This document shows, piece after piece, positions 50,801-60,486 of a DNA stretch of 64,000 nucleotides. Source of the stretch: Trichuris trichiura (lineage: Eukaryota > Nematoda > Enoplea > Trichinellida > Trichuridae); contig JBAJFE010000060.1 in the NCBI GenBank assembly GCA_037903355.1, positions 496,001 through 560,000 of the forward strand. Reading direction: 5' to 3'. The notes under the pieces were generated by a model. It did not search any database, was not told where the DNA came from, and saw nothing but the letters and a program-made list of their open reading frames with translations. The first letter of the stretch is position 1. Every line of letters begins with the position of its first letter. The position numbers were made by a program, and so were the translations under genes.

Positions 50801-52035
50801 TAGATTGGCTGTTTAAGTATACACTTTAATAATTCATTCAAAGGAATTAACGCTTCATTAATACATGAATACTATCGTAGAGTCACTTGAATGGCACTTC
50901 CATATTTCAATGAAAATAGGCGATCAATATTCTAACACTATTAAAACTTACTTTTAGTTTCTCAAAATTTACGTATATTTCTTGCCTATTCCCATAATCT
51001 AAACACCGGACTGATTTGCATAAGCAATTTTAAAATACGCTCTTGATGTTGACATTTCTGTCATTTTGTTGTCTGGGATGCAGCTACAAAAGGATAGCAC
51101 GAAATATTCAATTTCAGAAAGATGCCACTACCGAGCTAATACTAATGCTAAAAAATAAAACTATAGAATTACTGCCGGCCACTTTCTAACTTGAAAAACT
51201 TCGTCAAGCGCACATGCACACGTGAATGCCGGTTTTTGCATGTACGAATGAGAAACTTCCAACCGCATAAGGCGTTTAGCCTTATTTGGCGGCAAGTTAA
51301 TTTCCCGAATAGACTTGAGCCACGTGGTCCAACGTTTTCCCTGTCAAGTTTCGCCATTCATTGAAACTGGTTTGCCAGTGTTTCTTGCGTGATTTGCTCG
51401 ACAATGAACAAATGGTAAAATTTACTTTCATGCTTTATCAAGTACAAAAGTGCATTCAAATGGGCTTTTTACTTAATGACGAAGGCACAGCGGTTTTCAC
51501 TTTAACAAGGAGAATTTTAGGATAGAAAAAATTTTCAATCTTACTTTAAAATGTTAGCTAGTTGACTTTTTGAAATGCGCGCATCAAAAAGATCATCGAT
51601 CTTTACGGAAAGGCGCTAAACATTAACACAGAACAGTTCTACAATCAACTTCAAAGTCCACTGAATGCTAAGCGGCGCTCCATCTTCTTTATGAGGTGTT
51701 TAAGGTTCACTAAATTAAGCGCTGCAACTTTTTATAGATCATATAAAAAGGTTTATACTGATTATTGGGAGGAGTAGAAAAATGGACTCTTTTGAAACGC
51801 AACTGTTTTACGTCCCCATTATTCCTGCTTGCTTTGCCTGGAAGATTTGCCCAAATATTTCTAAACTATGTTGTACTAATGAAATGGAGATAAAATCTTA
51901 ACATATAGATCACTAGTTGCACATTCGGTGTGAATTTTCAATACAAATCTAAAAAAGTTTTTCCAGTACTGCCCTCATGTCAACATCTGTTGTACATAAT
52001 AAATTTTCAATTAAACAAATTTGTACTTTAGTAAA
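47819..52035. other. Intergenic, one weak small ORF
   Basis: The only frame of note is a minus-strand ORF at 47896-48297 (133 codons), Cys-rich with one hydrophobic segment (GMYLTGGIIVLILLEV) after a basic stretch, like a type II signal anchor. It has no recognised family, and an acceptor-like TTTTTAG lies just upstream. A second minus-strand frame (48385-48570) might be a 5' partner, but no GT donor links them. A plus-strand frame at 49412-49684 (90 codons) is unsupported. The rest is AT-rich with nothing recognised. Confidence 0.35.
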
Positions 52036-52081
52036 CACTTTGAAAATGAGTGCACTATGAAGAAGATTTTCACAACTTTGC
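52036..52081 (+). repeat. 46-nt dispersed repeat, copy 1
   Basis: The segment starts CACTTTGAAAATGAGTGCAC and ends TTTTCACAACTTTGC. It matches 53710-53755 on the same strand with two differences. The flanks do not match. Confidence 0.85.
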
Positions 52082-53709
52082 TCCATTGGCAATGCACCAG
52101 ATGAGCGACTGCATTTTTATCATTCTATGGCACAACGTGAAGAGAAAATCGACAGTGCAAAAATTCGTCTTCAACTCTTAGACAGATAATTGGCGAACAA
52201 CTGCTACACCACTGTTCGATAGTGCAAAGTAACTATGACGGTATTTTGAACTTTTTAGGCTCATTTAAACACGACTTAAGCATATCTGAAGTGCTTCTGC
52301 CGCTTTAAACATTCATTGCTGAGTGACTACCGCTGATGATGGACTGCCGAAAGCTGTTTCTTTGTGAAATAACAGTCGTTGCTATATCTTTTGGATATTT
52401 TAATAAGAGAAGATTACGAACACAAGCTGAGCGTAGCAAACGCTCAGTCCATCGATGCTTAGCACCTACGGTAACTAAAGCAAAAACTTCGATTTATAAA
52501 TAGACTAAGTTGTCAACATTAGTTACCCAAAGGACGAATCCTGAACATCGTCGTCTATTTTGCTAGCCATTTGTAGTGTTCACGTTTTAATGGAAGCTCT
52601 ACATGGTCAAATCTTTCCAACAAAATATAATTTTCTTTTTGAAAAGTATCGAAAATTGGATAGATTTGGTTTCTGTTAAACCTAAGTAGAATTGCTACTA
52701 GTAAACTAACCATTTCCCTAACATTACCATCTCATGATAAGCATGGCTCGACCGTCAGCTTTTCGCAAGAGCGCTAGCCGTAACGATAAGAAATTTGCAT
52801 AGGTGCTGAAAGAATTTGAAATCGAAACCAAAGTGAGCGTTTCAAAAACTTTAACCGTAGTTAGAAAGCGGAGGGCGGGCACGGATAACCCAAAAATGCA
52901 GTCCGTTGAGACTTTTTTGCTTGCTTCACATTGACAGTCGAACGTGAACAACTGGCAAGAATTGGTGAACAAAAACAGGAATCAACACCTTTATTGAATT
53001 TTACCTTTCGTGAAACGCTCACTTTCGGCTATTAATACTTACTGTTCGCGCGTAGACCAGTTTGCCGATTCTCCAATAACAACCTAAGGCACTTCGATAG
53101 GGAAACTCTGTCATTGCGTAAAATGAATGAAATTGGAAAGTTCGTGATGGACAAAGTCGATTTATCAAGTTTCCAACATTCTAATGGGTCAAACAAACTA
53201 CTATCCAAACGCTATTCTTGCCCGTATATGGAAAAGCCTATGGTATCACCTGATGCCATCCCAATTAGGCCAAAATGATGAACTTAAAATTTTTCAACGA
53301 ATAAAAAGCCACGCTGAAATTAGATTCACTTTCTTCTAGAATAGTCATTTGCAAGTGGTGCAAGCGAAACTACAAATTTGCATAAATTCTTCTTCAAACA
53401 CTTCAACGCAAACAGTGCATGTTGAAAGTAGCGGCATCATGGCGTCTTGGCCAGCCCGAGTGGACTAATTTACATTGCGATATTTAATTTTGCCAAACAA
53501 GTTCTACCAAAGTCCTTAAGCAGATGACTGCAATAGACTACGTTTGGATGATCAGTTCAAGCTTGAAAACGTCAAAGCAAAATAACGGAATCAAACCCTT
53601 CCCTCAAACGGACGTCCAAGAAAGCAAACAGCAGCGACAGATTCCTGATTTCAACATTCCTCCGCTGTTTGGCAGCGAAGTCGCAAAGTCGAGACGGCAC
53701 TCTAATATC
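52082..53709. other. Intergenic, no recognised gene
   Basis: AT-rich. A plus-strand open frame of 87 codons begins at 53524 and runs through the second 46-nt repeat into the inverted phosphatase fragment. It is chimeric and unlikely to be a gene. Confidence 0.4.
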
Positions 53710-53755
53710 CACTTTGAAAATGAGTGCACTATGAGGAAGGTTTTCACAACTTTGC
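53710..53755 (+). repeat. 46-nt dispersed repeat, copy 2, abutting a gene fragment
   Basis: It differs from 52036-52081 at two positions (A to G both times). Its last base is immediately followed by the inverted copy of the phosphatase gene, so the two units share a junction at 53755/53756. Confidence 0.85.
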
Positions 53756-53904
53756 AAAGTATGGTATCAATTTTTCCGTATGACTAAACTGGAATACGCA
53801 AAAACCGCTTCTCCCCTTTGTGCTTCGGTTTAACACACGCGACTGTACAATTGAGCATACAGGTAATTTTGTACTTCTTCAAAAAACAACGCAGCTTGTT
53901 TCAA
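53756..53904 (-). pseudogene. Inverted partial copy of the dual-specificity phosphatase gene
   Basis: Read on the minus strand, this segment aligns end to end with 55866-56019 of the downstream phosphatase gene, with about six substitutions and one 5-nt deletion (roughly 96% identity outside the gap). It includes the 3' part of the parent's short intron, with GAAGAAG at the acceptor, as well as the exon that codes KYKITYMLNC and RFLRIPV. It is therefore a DNA-level duplication, not a retrocopy. The deletion (gene GTTTCGGATAGTCA, copy GTTTAGTCA) shifts the frame and creates a TAG. The catalytic Cys region lies beyond the copied part. It cannot encode an active phosphatase. Confidence 0.9.
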
Positions 53905-54903
53905 TAAATGCGGCAGCAAGAATAGTTGCTTCGCAATTAGCTCCTAGTATGAGCAGGCTTTCTTTCACAATAATGTTGAGAAAAATCAAAGCAAAATAGT
54001 ATACACACATTTTCCTATGTTGAAATATATTTTGAAAGATTTCTTTCTAAGCTGCATTTTGTAAGAATGCGAGATCACGCTTTGCTGCCCACTGGTTAGG
54101 ATGAGTATAAAAAAAATCTTAACGGAGCCATGGATGATGATTACTCGCAGTTCACTTAGCAAAGCGTATTGATTTTTCAATTGGAAAACAACGTCAACCA
54201 AAGCTTGCAGAAGCTGAACGGTCGATAATTTCCTTGTAAGGAACAAAAAAACCAATAACGATGACAGGGCGCCCGCCAACGAAAAGAATACACGTCGAAG
54301 AGCAAAACGTCAACTTGTTGCCGCTTGTTCGAACAGTATTGCATTCATCTTCACATTGTTTATAATTTGCAAAGGCTGCTCGATTGCCTTACATGTACAA
54401 ATGCTGACGTGTCTGCTCATCGTCTGGCGCTTTTCTAAGCAGTGCCGTCTGTTAAAACCATTGCCGCTGCTAACTGCTGAGCGCTACGCATTCTTTATGT
54501 GTACCTCATTAGCATAGAACCGAACAAGCAGTCTATTGGATCGGTTGAGACGAAATACTCTTTCCATTAACTACGTCTGCCAGAGAAAGTCTAATGTGTG
54601 AGAAAGACCATCTATGCAACTCTATTAGATTCGGCCGGCGATTATCCTAAGCGCAGCGCTGCCTAACTAAGCTGCAGGTTCGTGCAGTTAGGTCAATTCT
54701 GATTGGCCAATTAGTCAAATAGCCAAGTCCGGAGCGATACGATTGGCTACGTGACGTCACAACTGACGCGATCAGTCACCGCACACAACGTGCAAAATTT
54801 CAAAACCCGCTGAAGTGGCTGTTGACGAACAGTGTTCAACCATTGCAGGCGTCGTCGGCCAGCCGACGGTTGACAACTCTCGTCAGCGCAGTTTGTTTGC
54901 AAT
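53905..54903. other. Intergenic and 5' flank of the phosphatase gene
   Basis: No supported gene. The last 300 nt are richer in CG dinucleotides (CGTCGTCGGCC, GACGTCAC), which fits a promoter or 5' UTR. A CRE-like TGACGTCA occurs near 54752-54759. Confidence 0.45.
54752..54759. promoter_or_regulatory. CRE/AP-1-like TGACGTCA upstream of the phosphatase
   Basis: A palindromic TGACGTCA lies about 145 nt before the ATG of a MAP kinase phosphatase. CREB/ATF and AP-1 type bZIP factors bind this motif, and MAPK phosphatases are commonly induced by the pathways they shut off. The link is inference from motif and position. Confidence 0.35.
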
Positions 54904-56517
54904 ATGGGCCCAACGCGGCAGATGAACAGTGGCGCCAGCACCGCCTCTGGTCGTTTAATCACCGGCGAACAATTAGCCAATATTGTAGAACAGCCAACTA
55001 ACGGCAGAAAGGTGAGGGAACACTTTTTAAAAATTTGTTTCCTCTCTAAATGGTGCCGACCTTGGAAGCAAAATTTGAGAGCGTCTGCAGCTGCCCAAAA
55101 AGGAACAACAACTGTTTGATTTTAGCCCCAATAAACAATACCAATAATTTAAAAGTTAATTTAGAAACGTATAAAAGCTTTCAGCTTACCGTAACATCGA
55201 CGCACGTTCTCTTTCAGCCGGTTCTTATCGACTGCCGTCGTTTTCAAGAGTACAACAGCGGTCACATAAAAGGTGCCATCAATTTGGGATATTCGAGACT
55301 ACTCAGGAAAAGACTGCAAGAAAAAGTATTTCTCCTTAGTCTGCGTAATGTTTTTTTTTATCTGTTACTTGGAGGAAAGCGTAGTCGAGTTCATCATCAA
55401 CGCGGTATCCAAAGCTCAAGGAACCATACCAAAACAGTTCCAAGTTGTTCTTTACGGGACCCAAAAGCCTGACGCCCATAGCACCAATAGCATCACTGAT
55501 CAAAGTCTCTTCTTGTCCTTTTTGGTCGAACAATTGACGCTCAGCGATCGCTGCTGCGAAGTCTCCATTTTAAAAGGCGCTTTCTCTTCTTTACTTTTTG
55601 CCTTCAAGATGTTATTGTTGTTTTGTTTTCAGTTGGCTTTCAGGAATTTTCGAAAGCGTATCCAGCCTTATGCGTCAATAACTTGCTTGATGGCCGCTCC
55701 AACTCCGCTAGCGTCCAGCAGAACGAAAGGTCCGACGATTGGTGCGATGGTTTTCCGTCGGAAGTGACCTGCGTTTTGCCCTACCTATATTTGGGAAGCG
55801 AGCGGGATGCTCTTAGCGTTGAAACAGCCAAAGTAGGCGCATTCGTCTTTCTTTTTTCGCATCAGTTGAAACAAGCTGCGTTATTTTTTGAAGAAGTACA
55901 AAATCACCTATATGCTCAATTGTACAGTCACGTGTGTTAAACCGAAGCACATAGAGGAGAAGCGGTTTTTGCGTATTCCAGTTTCGGATAGTCATACGGA
56001 AAAATTGATACCATACTTTCCAAAGGCTTTCTCTTTTTTGAACAAAGCAATCAAGAAGAACGCTTCGGTGTTGGTCCACTGTTTGGCCGGCTACTCGCGA
56101 AGTCCCACTTTTGTGGTCGCCTACCTGATGCAGCAGAAGAAAATGAGCCTTCACGAAGCTTACAGGTAGGAAGCGTTGCTTCGTTTTCTTTCCATCAACC
56201 GTTCGCCTGAACAACCGTATCCACCCGCTGTCAGATTCGTCAAGCAGAAGCGGCCCTGTGTCAGCCCAAATATAAACTTTTGGGGTCAACTGGTCGAATT
56301 TGAGCGCATGCTCAATCGAAGGCAGCAGCTCGGCAACGGTTGCATTGACCGACCTCTGACCCTGCACGCCGTGACCGACAGGGAACGACGTATACGGCAT
56401 CTACCGGCGGCCATTCTCTTCGACACTGTCAATCGGGAAAGTTCTTCGTTTTTTGGCACAATGCCAAGAAAACAGCTACCTCAACAGCCAATTTCAACAA
56501 ATTTCCAAAAATGTTAA
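54904..56517 (+). CDS. vhp-1: Dual-specificity MAP kinase phosphatase (rhodanese plus DSPc; VHP-1/DUSP8/DUSP16 type)
   Basis: I model six coding exons: 54904-55011, 55218-55325, 55375-55576, 55633-55832, 55894-56165 and 56235-56517, giving 390 residues. The N-terminal rhodanese/CDC25-like domain starts at PVLIDCRRFQEY (37-48) and carries the basic kinase-interaction motif RLLRKR (63-68). The catalytic domain starts near 185 (VLPYLYLGSERDAL). It has the general acid Asp238 in PVSDSH and the signature HCLAGYSRS with Cys269 and Arg275, followed by AYRFVKQKRPCVSPNINF and GQLVEFERML. Proteins of this group dephosphorylate JNK/p38-type MAP kinases. The C-terminal tail is short compared with DUSP8/16 or nematode VHP-1, so further 3' exons may exist. 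The intron between exons 3 and 4 lacks a good GT donor; a GC donor (AAAAG|GCGC) fits the phase and is the least certain junction. The acceptor of exon 5 could also lie 3 nt further on. Confidence 0.87.
55577..55632 (+). other. Probable GC-AG intron in the phosphatase gene
   Basis: The phase-1 join of ...SILK to GFQEFSKAYPALC requires a donor just after AAAAG. The next two bases are GC, and the acceptor is TTTTGTTTTCAG|TT. GT donors nearby give stops or the wrong frame. The donor does not match the usual GCAAGT, so an assembly error or a micro-exon is an alternative. Confidence 0.5.
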
Positions 56518-59500
56518 TACCCTTTCAGCAGCGTTCATTCGTTCGCTCCATTGTTCAGACAATTTCTCCTCGACGTCTAGTTGGCTCTTTTTCACGACTG
56601 AAAACGCTTATTGATGCTCCGTGCATTAGGGGACAAAATGTAAGTTGCTAGTCAGATCGTGCACATACGTTGCTGTAACATTAAAACATCCATTCTTCGT
56701 TTCAAGCGGAAGAGGTGGTCGACTGTTTCACTTCTTTATACGGGCATAACCACGGTCGTTGTGCCGTGCTGTCTTACTGCATGTTCCAAATTTTTCCACT
56801 AAATGCGTTGTCCGACGGCAGGGAGCCCACATATATTAAGCGCTATCATGTGGGCTCAAGCAAAAGCTTTCCTGCGCCAACTTGACGGAAGTGTCTTTTG
56901 AAAAAAGAGCCAACCTGTCTCATAGGATCATTGGCACTTTAGCATTTTTCAGCCGGACGTATTGAAGGCTTATTGGCGGAGCAGTTGGTTGTTTCGTTCA
57001 ATCTTCCTTCCTACGTCACTGAAACTGAAGCTCACCACACTGTTTTTCTCCTCGTTAGCGTACATACGCGACATGTTGAGAGACTTGATCAGTCATTTCT
57101 GAGCACTTCCATACTTTAAGCTGTCTAGAAGCTGACGCCACTGCGCTTCGGAATAAGTAATTCGACTTTGGTTCTCTGAAACGAAAAATAGAGTAGTTCA
57201 ATATGAGCACGGCGACGTACCTTAACTTTGTTGATCAACATTTCGGTCTGCTTTGTCCACAAAGTAGCGACTGCGCAGAGAAATGGAAAACATTTCATCT
57301 TACTTAACGAAGCGCAGTCATTTTTGACGCCATCACTCGGCTGGCAGTAACAGCGATTTGCACATGTTCAAACGGAAAAGGTCTAATCTGAAAGCGCAAC
57401 AATTTGTTTACGCTTTGATCTTTTGCCCCGTTAAAGAGTGGTACCCACTTGTTGCACGTTATCGGTAAGTCACGTGACGCTTTTGCGTTTAGAAAATTTC
57501 AAACTATCAAGTCACTTTTGACCGACGTTTCGAATATCTCATTTGGACTTGGAAAACGCAATCATCTTTAATTGCTAAGAATACCTCAGCAGACTAAGAA
57601 AACTGAATGGGTAGATTGCGAACAAAAAGTTCCAATGTTAAATGAGAATTCTTTAGCGGCTGAGATCTTTCGACAGCTCGCCGGCACAGCACAAAACAAC
57701 CGCTTATTTGCATTTAAGAGCCTTCCTTGTTGACTGGAGCAATGGAAAATAACGCAAAGAAGTCCTACGCTTCTCAATCAATACACTGTCGCCTAGTGGA
57801 ATTGTTAGTTATTGATTTACCCATTTCGGTCAACCAATGTACGAGCGGCATGATTGTGTACGCATCAAAAGAATCGATAGTGTGTATTCGCCTAACATGA
57901 AGCTGTCCAAACATCTGTGCCCACTTTAAATGAAACCTTGTAAAGATTTCGATAGGGTTAAATTCGCTGTTCCATTATTGTGGTAAAACGAAGCCCGCAG
58001 CGCCATCAGACAACCGGCGAAGGGTGCTTTCAAGAAAAAACGTTTACATACACCAAGACATTGGCGATCTCCTATGACTGCTACGTGTTGAAAGTTCTAC
58101 TGTGACTTCGTCAAAAACTATTGCGCTGCTTCACCAGAAGAGCGATAAGGTGACAAGCGGCAACGGAGGAGCATCTTAAGAAATTCAACCAAAGCAGACA
58201 TACCATCCGCGGAGACACTTTCTTCGTAAACAAGCTGCTCTACGTCACAATGGAATTACAGTTTAAGAAAAGGAATTCAGACGGCCAAATCATGAACAGA
58301 CAACATAGCAACGCGCAAGTTTCTTATCTTTACGTTGCATAGCTGAGAAAAACGGCAAAATGCTAAGATAAACGACGACTTATGGCGACCACTTTGGCGA
58401 AGGCAAAAATTTGAATAAAATGTCTGTCTGCAACATCTTATCACTTCGTCTCAAAGTTCTTCAACGCTTTTGTCGATTGTAAAAGCAGCTAAAAAGTTCA
58501 AAGGAAGGAAATGCGCTGCAACACAAGAAAGCAAAAATATAAAATTAATATAATATGCGGCCAATGAGAGAAACACTTCGGGAGCAAACTTCACTGTGTT
58601 ACAGGCAAAAGACGAGCATGGCGTCGGCTCGCTGTGAATCCTTATCTCTAACTGTTGCTAACCCAAACGTTGCTTACAAAGCCGATGGTTACAACAGCCT
58701 GTTATCAGAATCAAAGTCCGAACTTTGACGGTATAAGATGTCTTCATAACCAAAGGAGCTTTTACATCTATTCAAAGCTACAATACGGCCCTTTTTGAGG
58801 CTTTCGTGGATTGACATAACGCGAAAAGCGTTTTACACATTTTACCAAGCGTAAGAACATTTCTTATTTTTTAAAGTCTAAATGCTCCCTGCTTCGCCAT
58901 TTTTAAAATGCCACCTTGAGGGTGACAGAAGCGAGAAGTACAATGTACTAACGGAAATCGTCTAAAGTTGTAAAAACCCATTTCTTTTACACTTTCGCGG
59001 GAAGATATTGATTCGTCTTCCATTGGCCAACGCTACTCACTTTAACAACCACCAATTTTTTCAATGCATCGCGTCATTTAATCATCCATGCAATTTTAAA
59101 CGCTTGATTACAATGAGCATATTCTTTTTTCTTTTGGGTGTAAAAGGTGAACAAATCTTGATGAGCTGAACAACTATTTTGGTGAAAAACTAGGAAAGCT
59201 ACTTTTTGCTGCTGTTACTCAGAAAAACGTCACCTGATATGTACAATTTCAATTTACTTCAATACGTTCCGTCTTGTACAAAATTTTAAATTCATTTGGC
59301 CGCTTATTTGCCCTGGACGAATGCGTAAACTTGCCGAGTACTATTGTTCGAAAATCTGGTTCGCAACTGTTAACGTCGTGATTCATCAATCATACGCGTA
59401 CGCAATTCGAAAATATGCGCCAAAGCGGAAACATTTTGGAACAAACAATGCTTTATCGTCAAAATATATATTAGCTAACTTGGCGAGACAACGACTCTCG

Positions 59501-59915
59501 CTCCTTCGACGGAGCAATGTTGAGTAGGCGAACGCGCTGCAGCCGTCAACAAGACTATGCCTTAAAAGAGAAAAACTAAACACTAACTCTTTTCATCAGT
59601 TTTGAAACGAACAATTCTTCCCTCTTCTCTCAATGCGAGCGCGGGTTGAACGGAACAATGTTGTTGCAAGCGTTTTTTCCATTGCTCAGAGGACGAATAA
59701 CTTCGCTCAACGCACGATCAGATGGATACACACGAATGTACGGTGAAAGGAAATGAAACGACTACGCGCCAGTTATTCTTAACTTCATAGGCTGGCAAGC
59801 GGTGCCAAAAAGGAGATTTTTAAATAAATCATCAATTTTACCAAATACAGACGGAAGCCAATTGAAAAAAGATGCAATTATTCAAGTTGAAAACGTGATG
59901 TCTTGGTACGGGACT
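56518..59915. other. 3' flank of the phosphatase gene and intergenic DNA
   Basis: No recognised coding region on either strand; ORFs are at most about 68 codons. A strong hairpin lies at 56823-56857 (listed separately). The remainder is AT-rich and unremarkable. Confidence 0.45.
56823..56857. other. Hairpin downstream of the phosphatase gene
   Basis: A 10-bp perfect stem, GAGCCCACAT / ATGTGGGCTC, encloses a 15-nt loop. It lies about 305 nt after the stop codon, so it could be a 3' UTR stem-loop if the UTR reaches that far. It could also be chance. Confidence 0.5.
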
Positions 59916-60181
59916 ATAATTTTTCATAATGAAGTGCCTTTTTTTACGGAATAAGTGTCCCGTTACATGTAAAAATAACTTTAATCTCCGGAGCTTTCGG
60001 GTCAGTCGTGACCCGTCTTCAGCGGTTATAAGTTGAATCTTCGACTCAACTTGTAACCGATTCAACTTATAACCGCTGAGGAAGGGTCACGACTGACCCG
60101 AAAGCTCCGGAGATTAAAGTTATTTTTACATGTAACGGGACACTTATTCCGTAAAAAAGGCACTTCATTATGAAAAATTAT
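59916..60181. repeat. Near-perfect 266-nt palindrome (foldback MITE-like element)
   Basis: The left arm (59916-60039) and right arm (60059-60181) are almost exact reverse complements around a 19-nt spacer. Both ends read ATAATTTTTCATAATGAAGTG inward, then ACGGAATAAGTGTCCCG, TACATGTAAAAATAACTTTA and ATCTCCGGAGCTTTCGGGTC. Differences are limited to a T-run length change and a few bases near CCCGTCTTCAGC. Each arm holds a nested hairpin, CGGGTCA-GTCG-TGACCCG. There is no coding capacity. The high arm identity suggests recent origin or gene conversion. No convincing target-site duplication was seen. The element lies about 300 nt past the stop codon of the eIF4G gene. Confidence 0.92.
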
Positions 60182-60486
60182 TCTTCAAGTTAACAAAATT
60201 ATTTCTTGAATTATGAAACGGTAATAGGCAACTTACCTTCACTGCTGGAATGAACGAAAATTGCGAGATAGAGAATAGTATACGCAGAAAGGCGACTGTC
60301 GATGAACGCTGTTTCGTCTTCACTTTTTACCTTTAAGTCTTTACTGAACCGCCAAAAAAATTAATTAATGTCTTCAATAAGAAAGCACAGTGCGTCTCTG
60401 TTAGATCACACTAGCGGCAGCAGCAACCCTAATGCCTTTGCTGGGAGGCTTTTTTGACGATTCGGTCAGGCTTGAAATGGTCATCA
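60182..60486. other. 3' flank of the eIF4G gene
   Basis: This is downstream of the minus-strand stop codon. No AATAAA on the minus strand was seen close by, and nothing else is recognised. Confidence 0.4.

Noticed and set aside
55813..56400. 195-codon open frame on the minus strand across the phosphatase exons
   Set aside because: It lies antisense to a clear catalytic-domain gene, spans its introns and has no motif of its own; it is a shadow frame.
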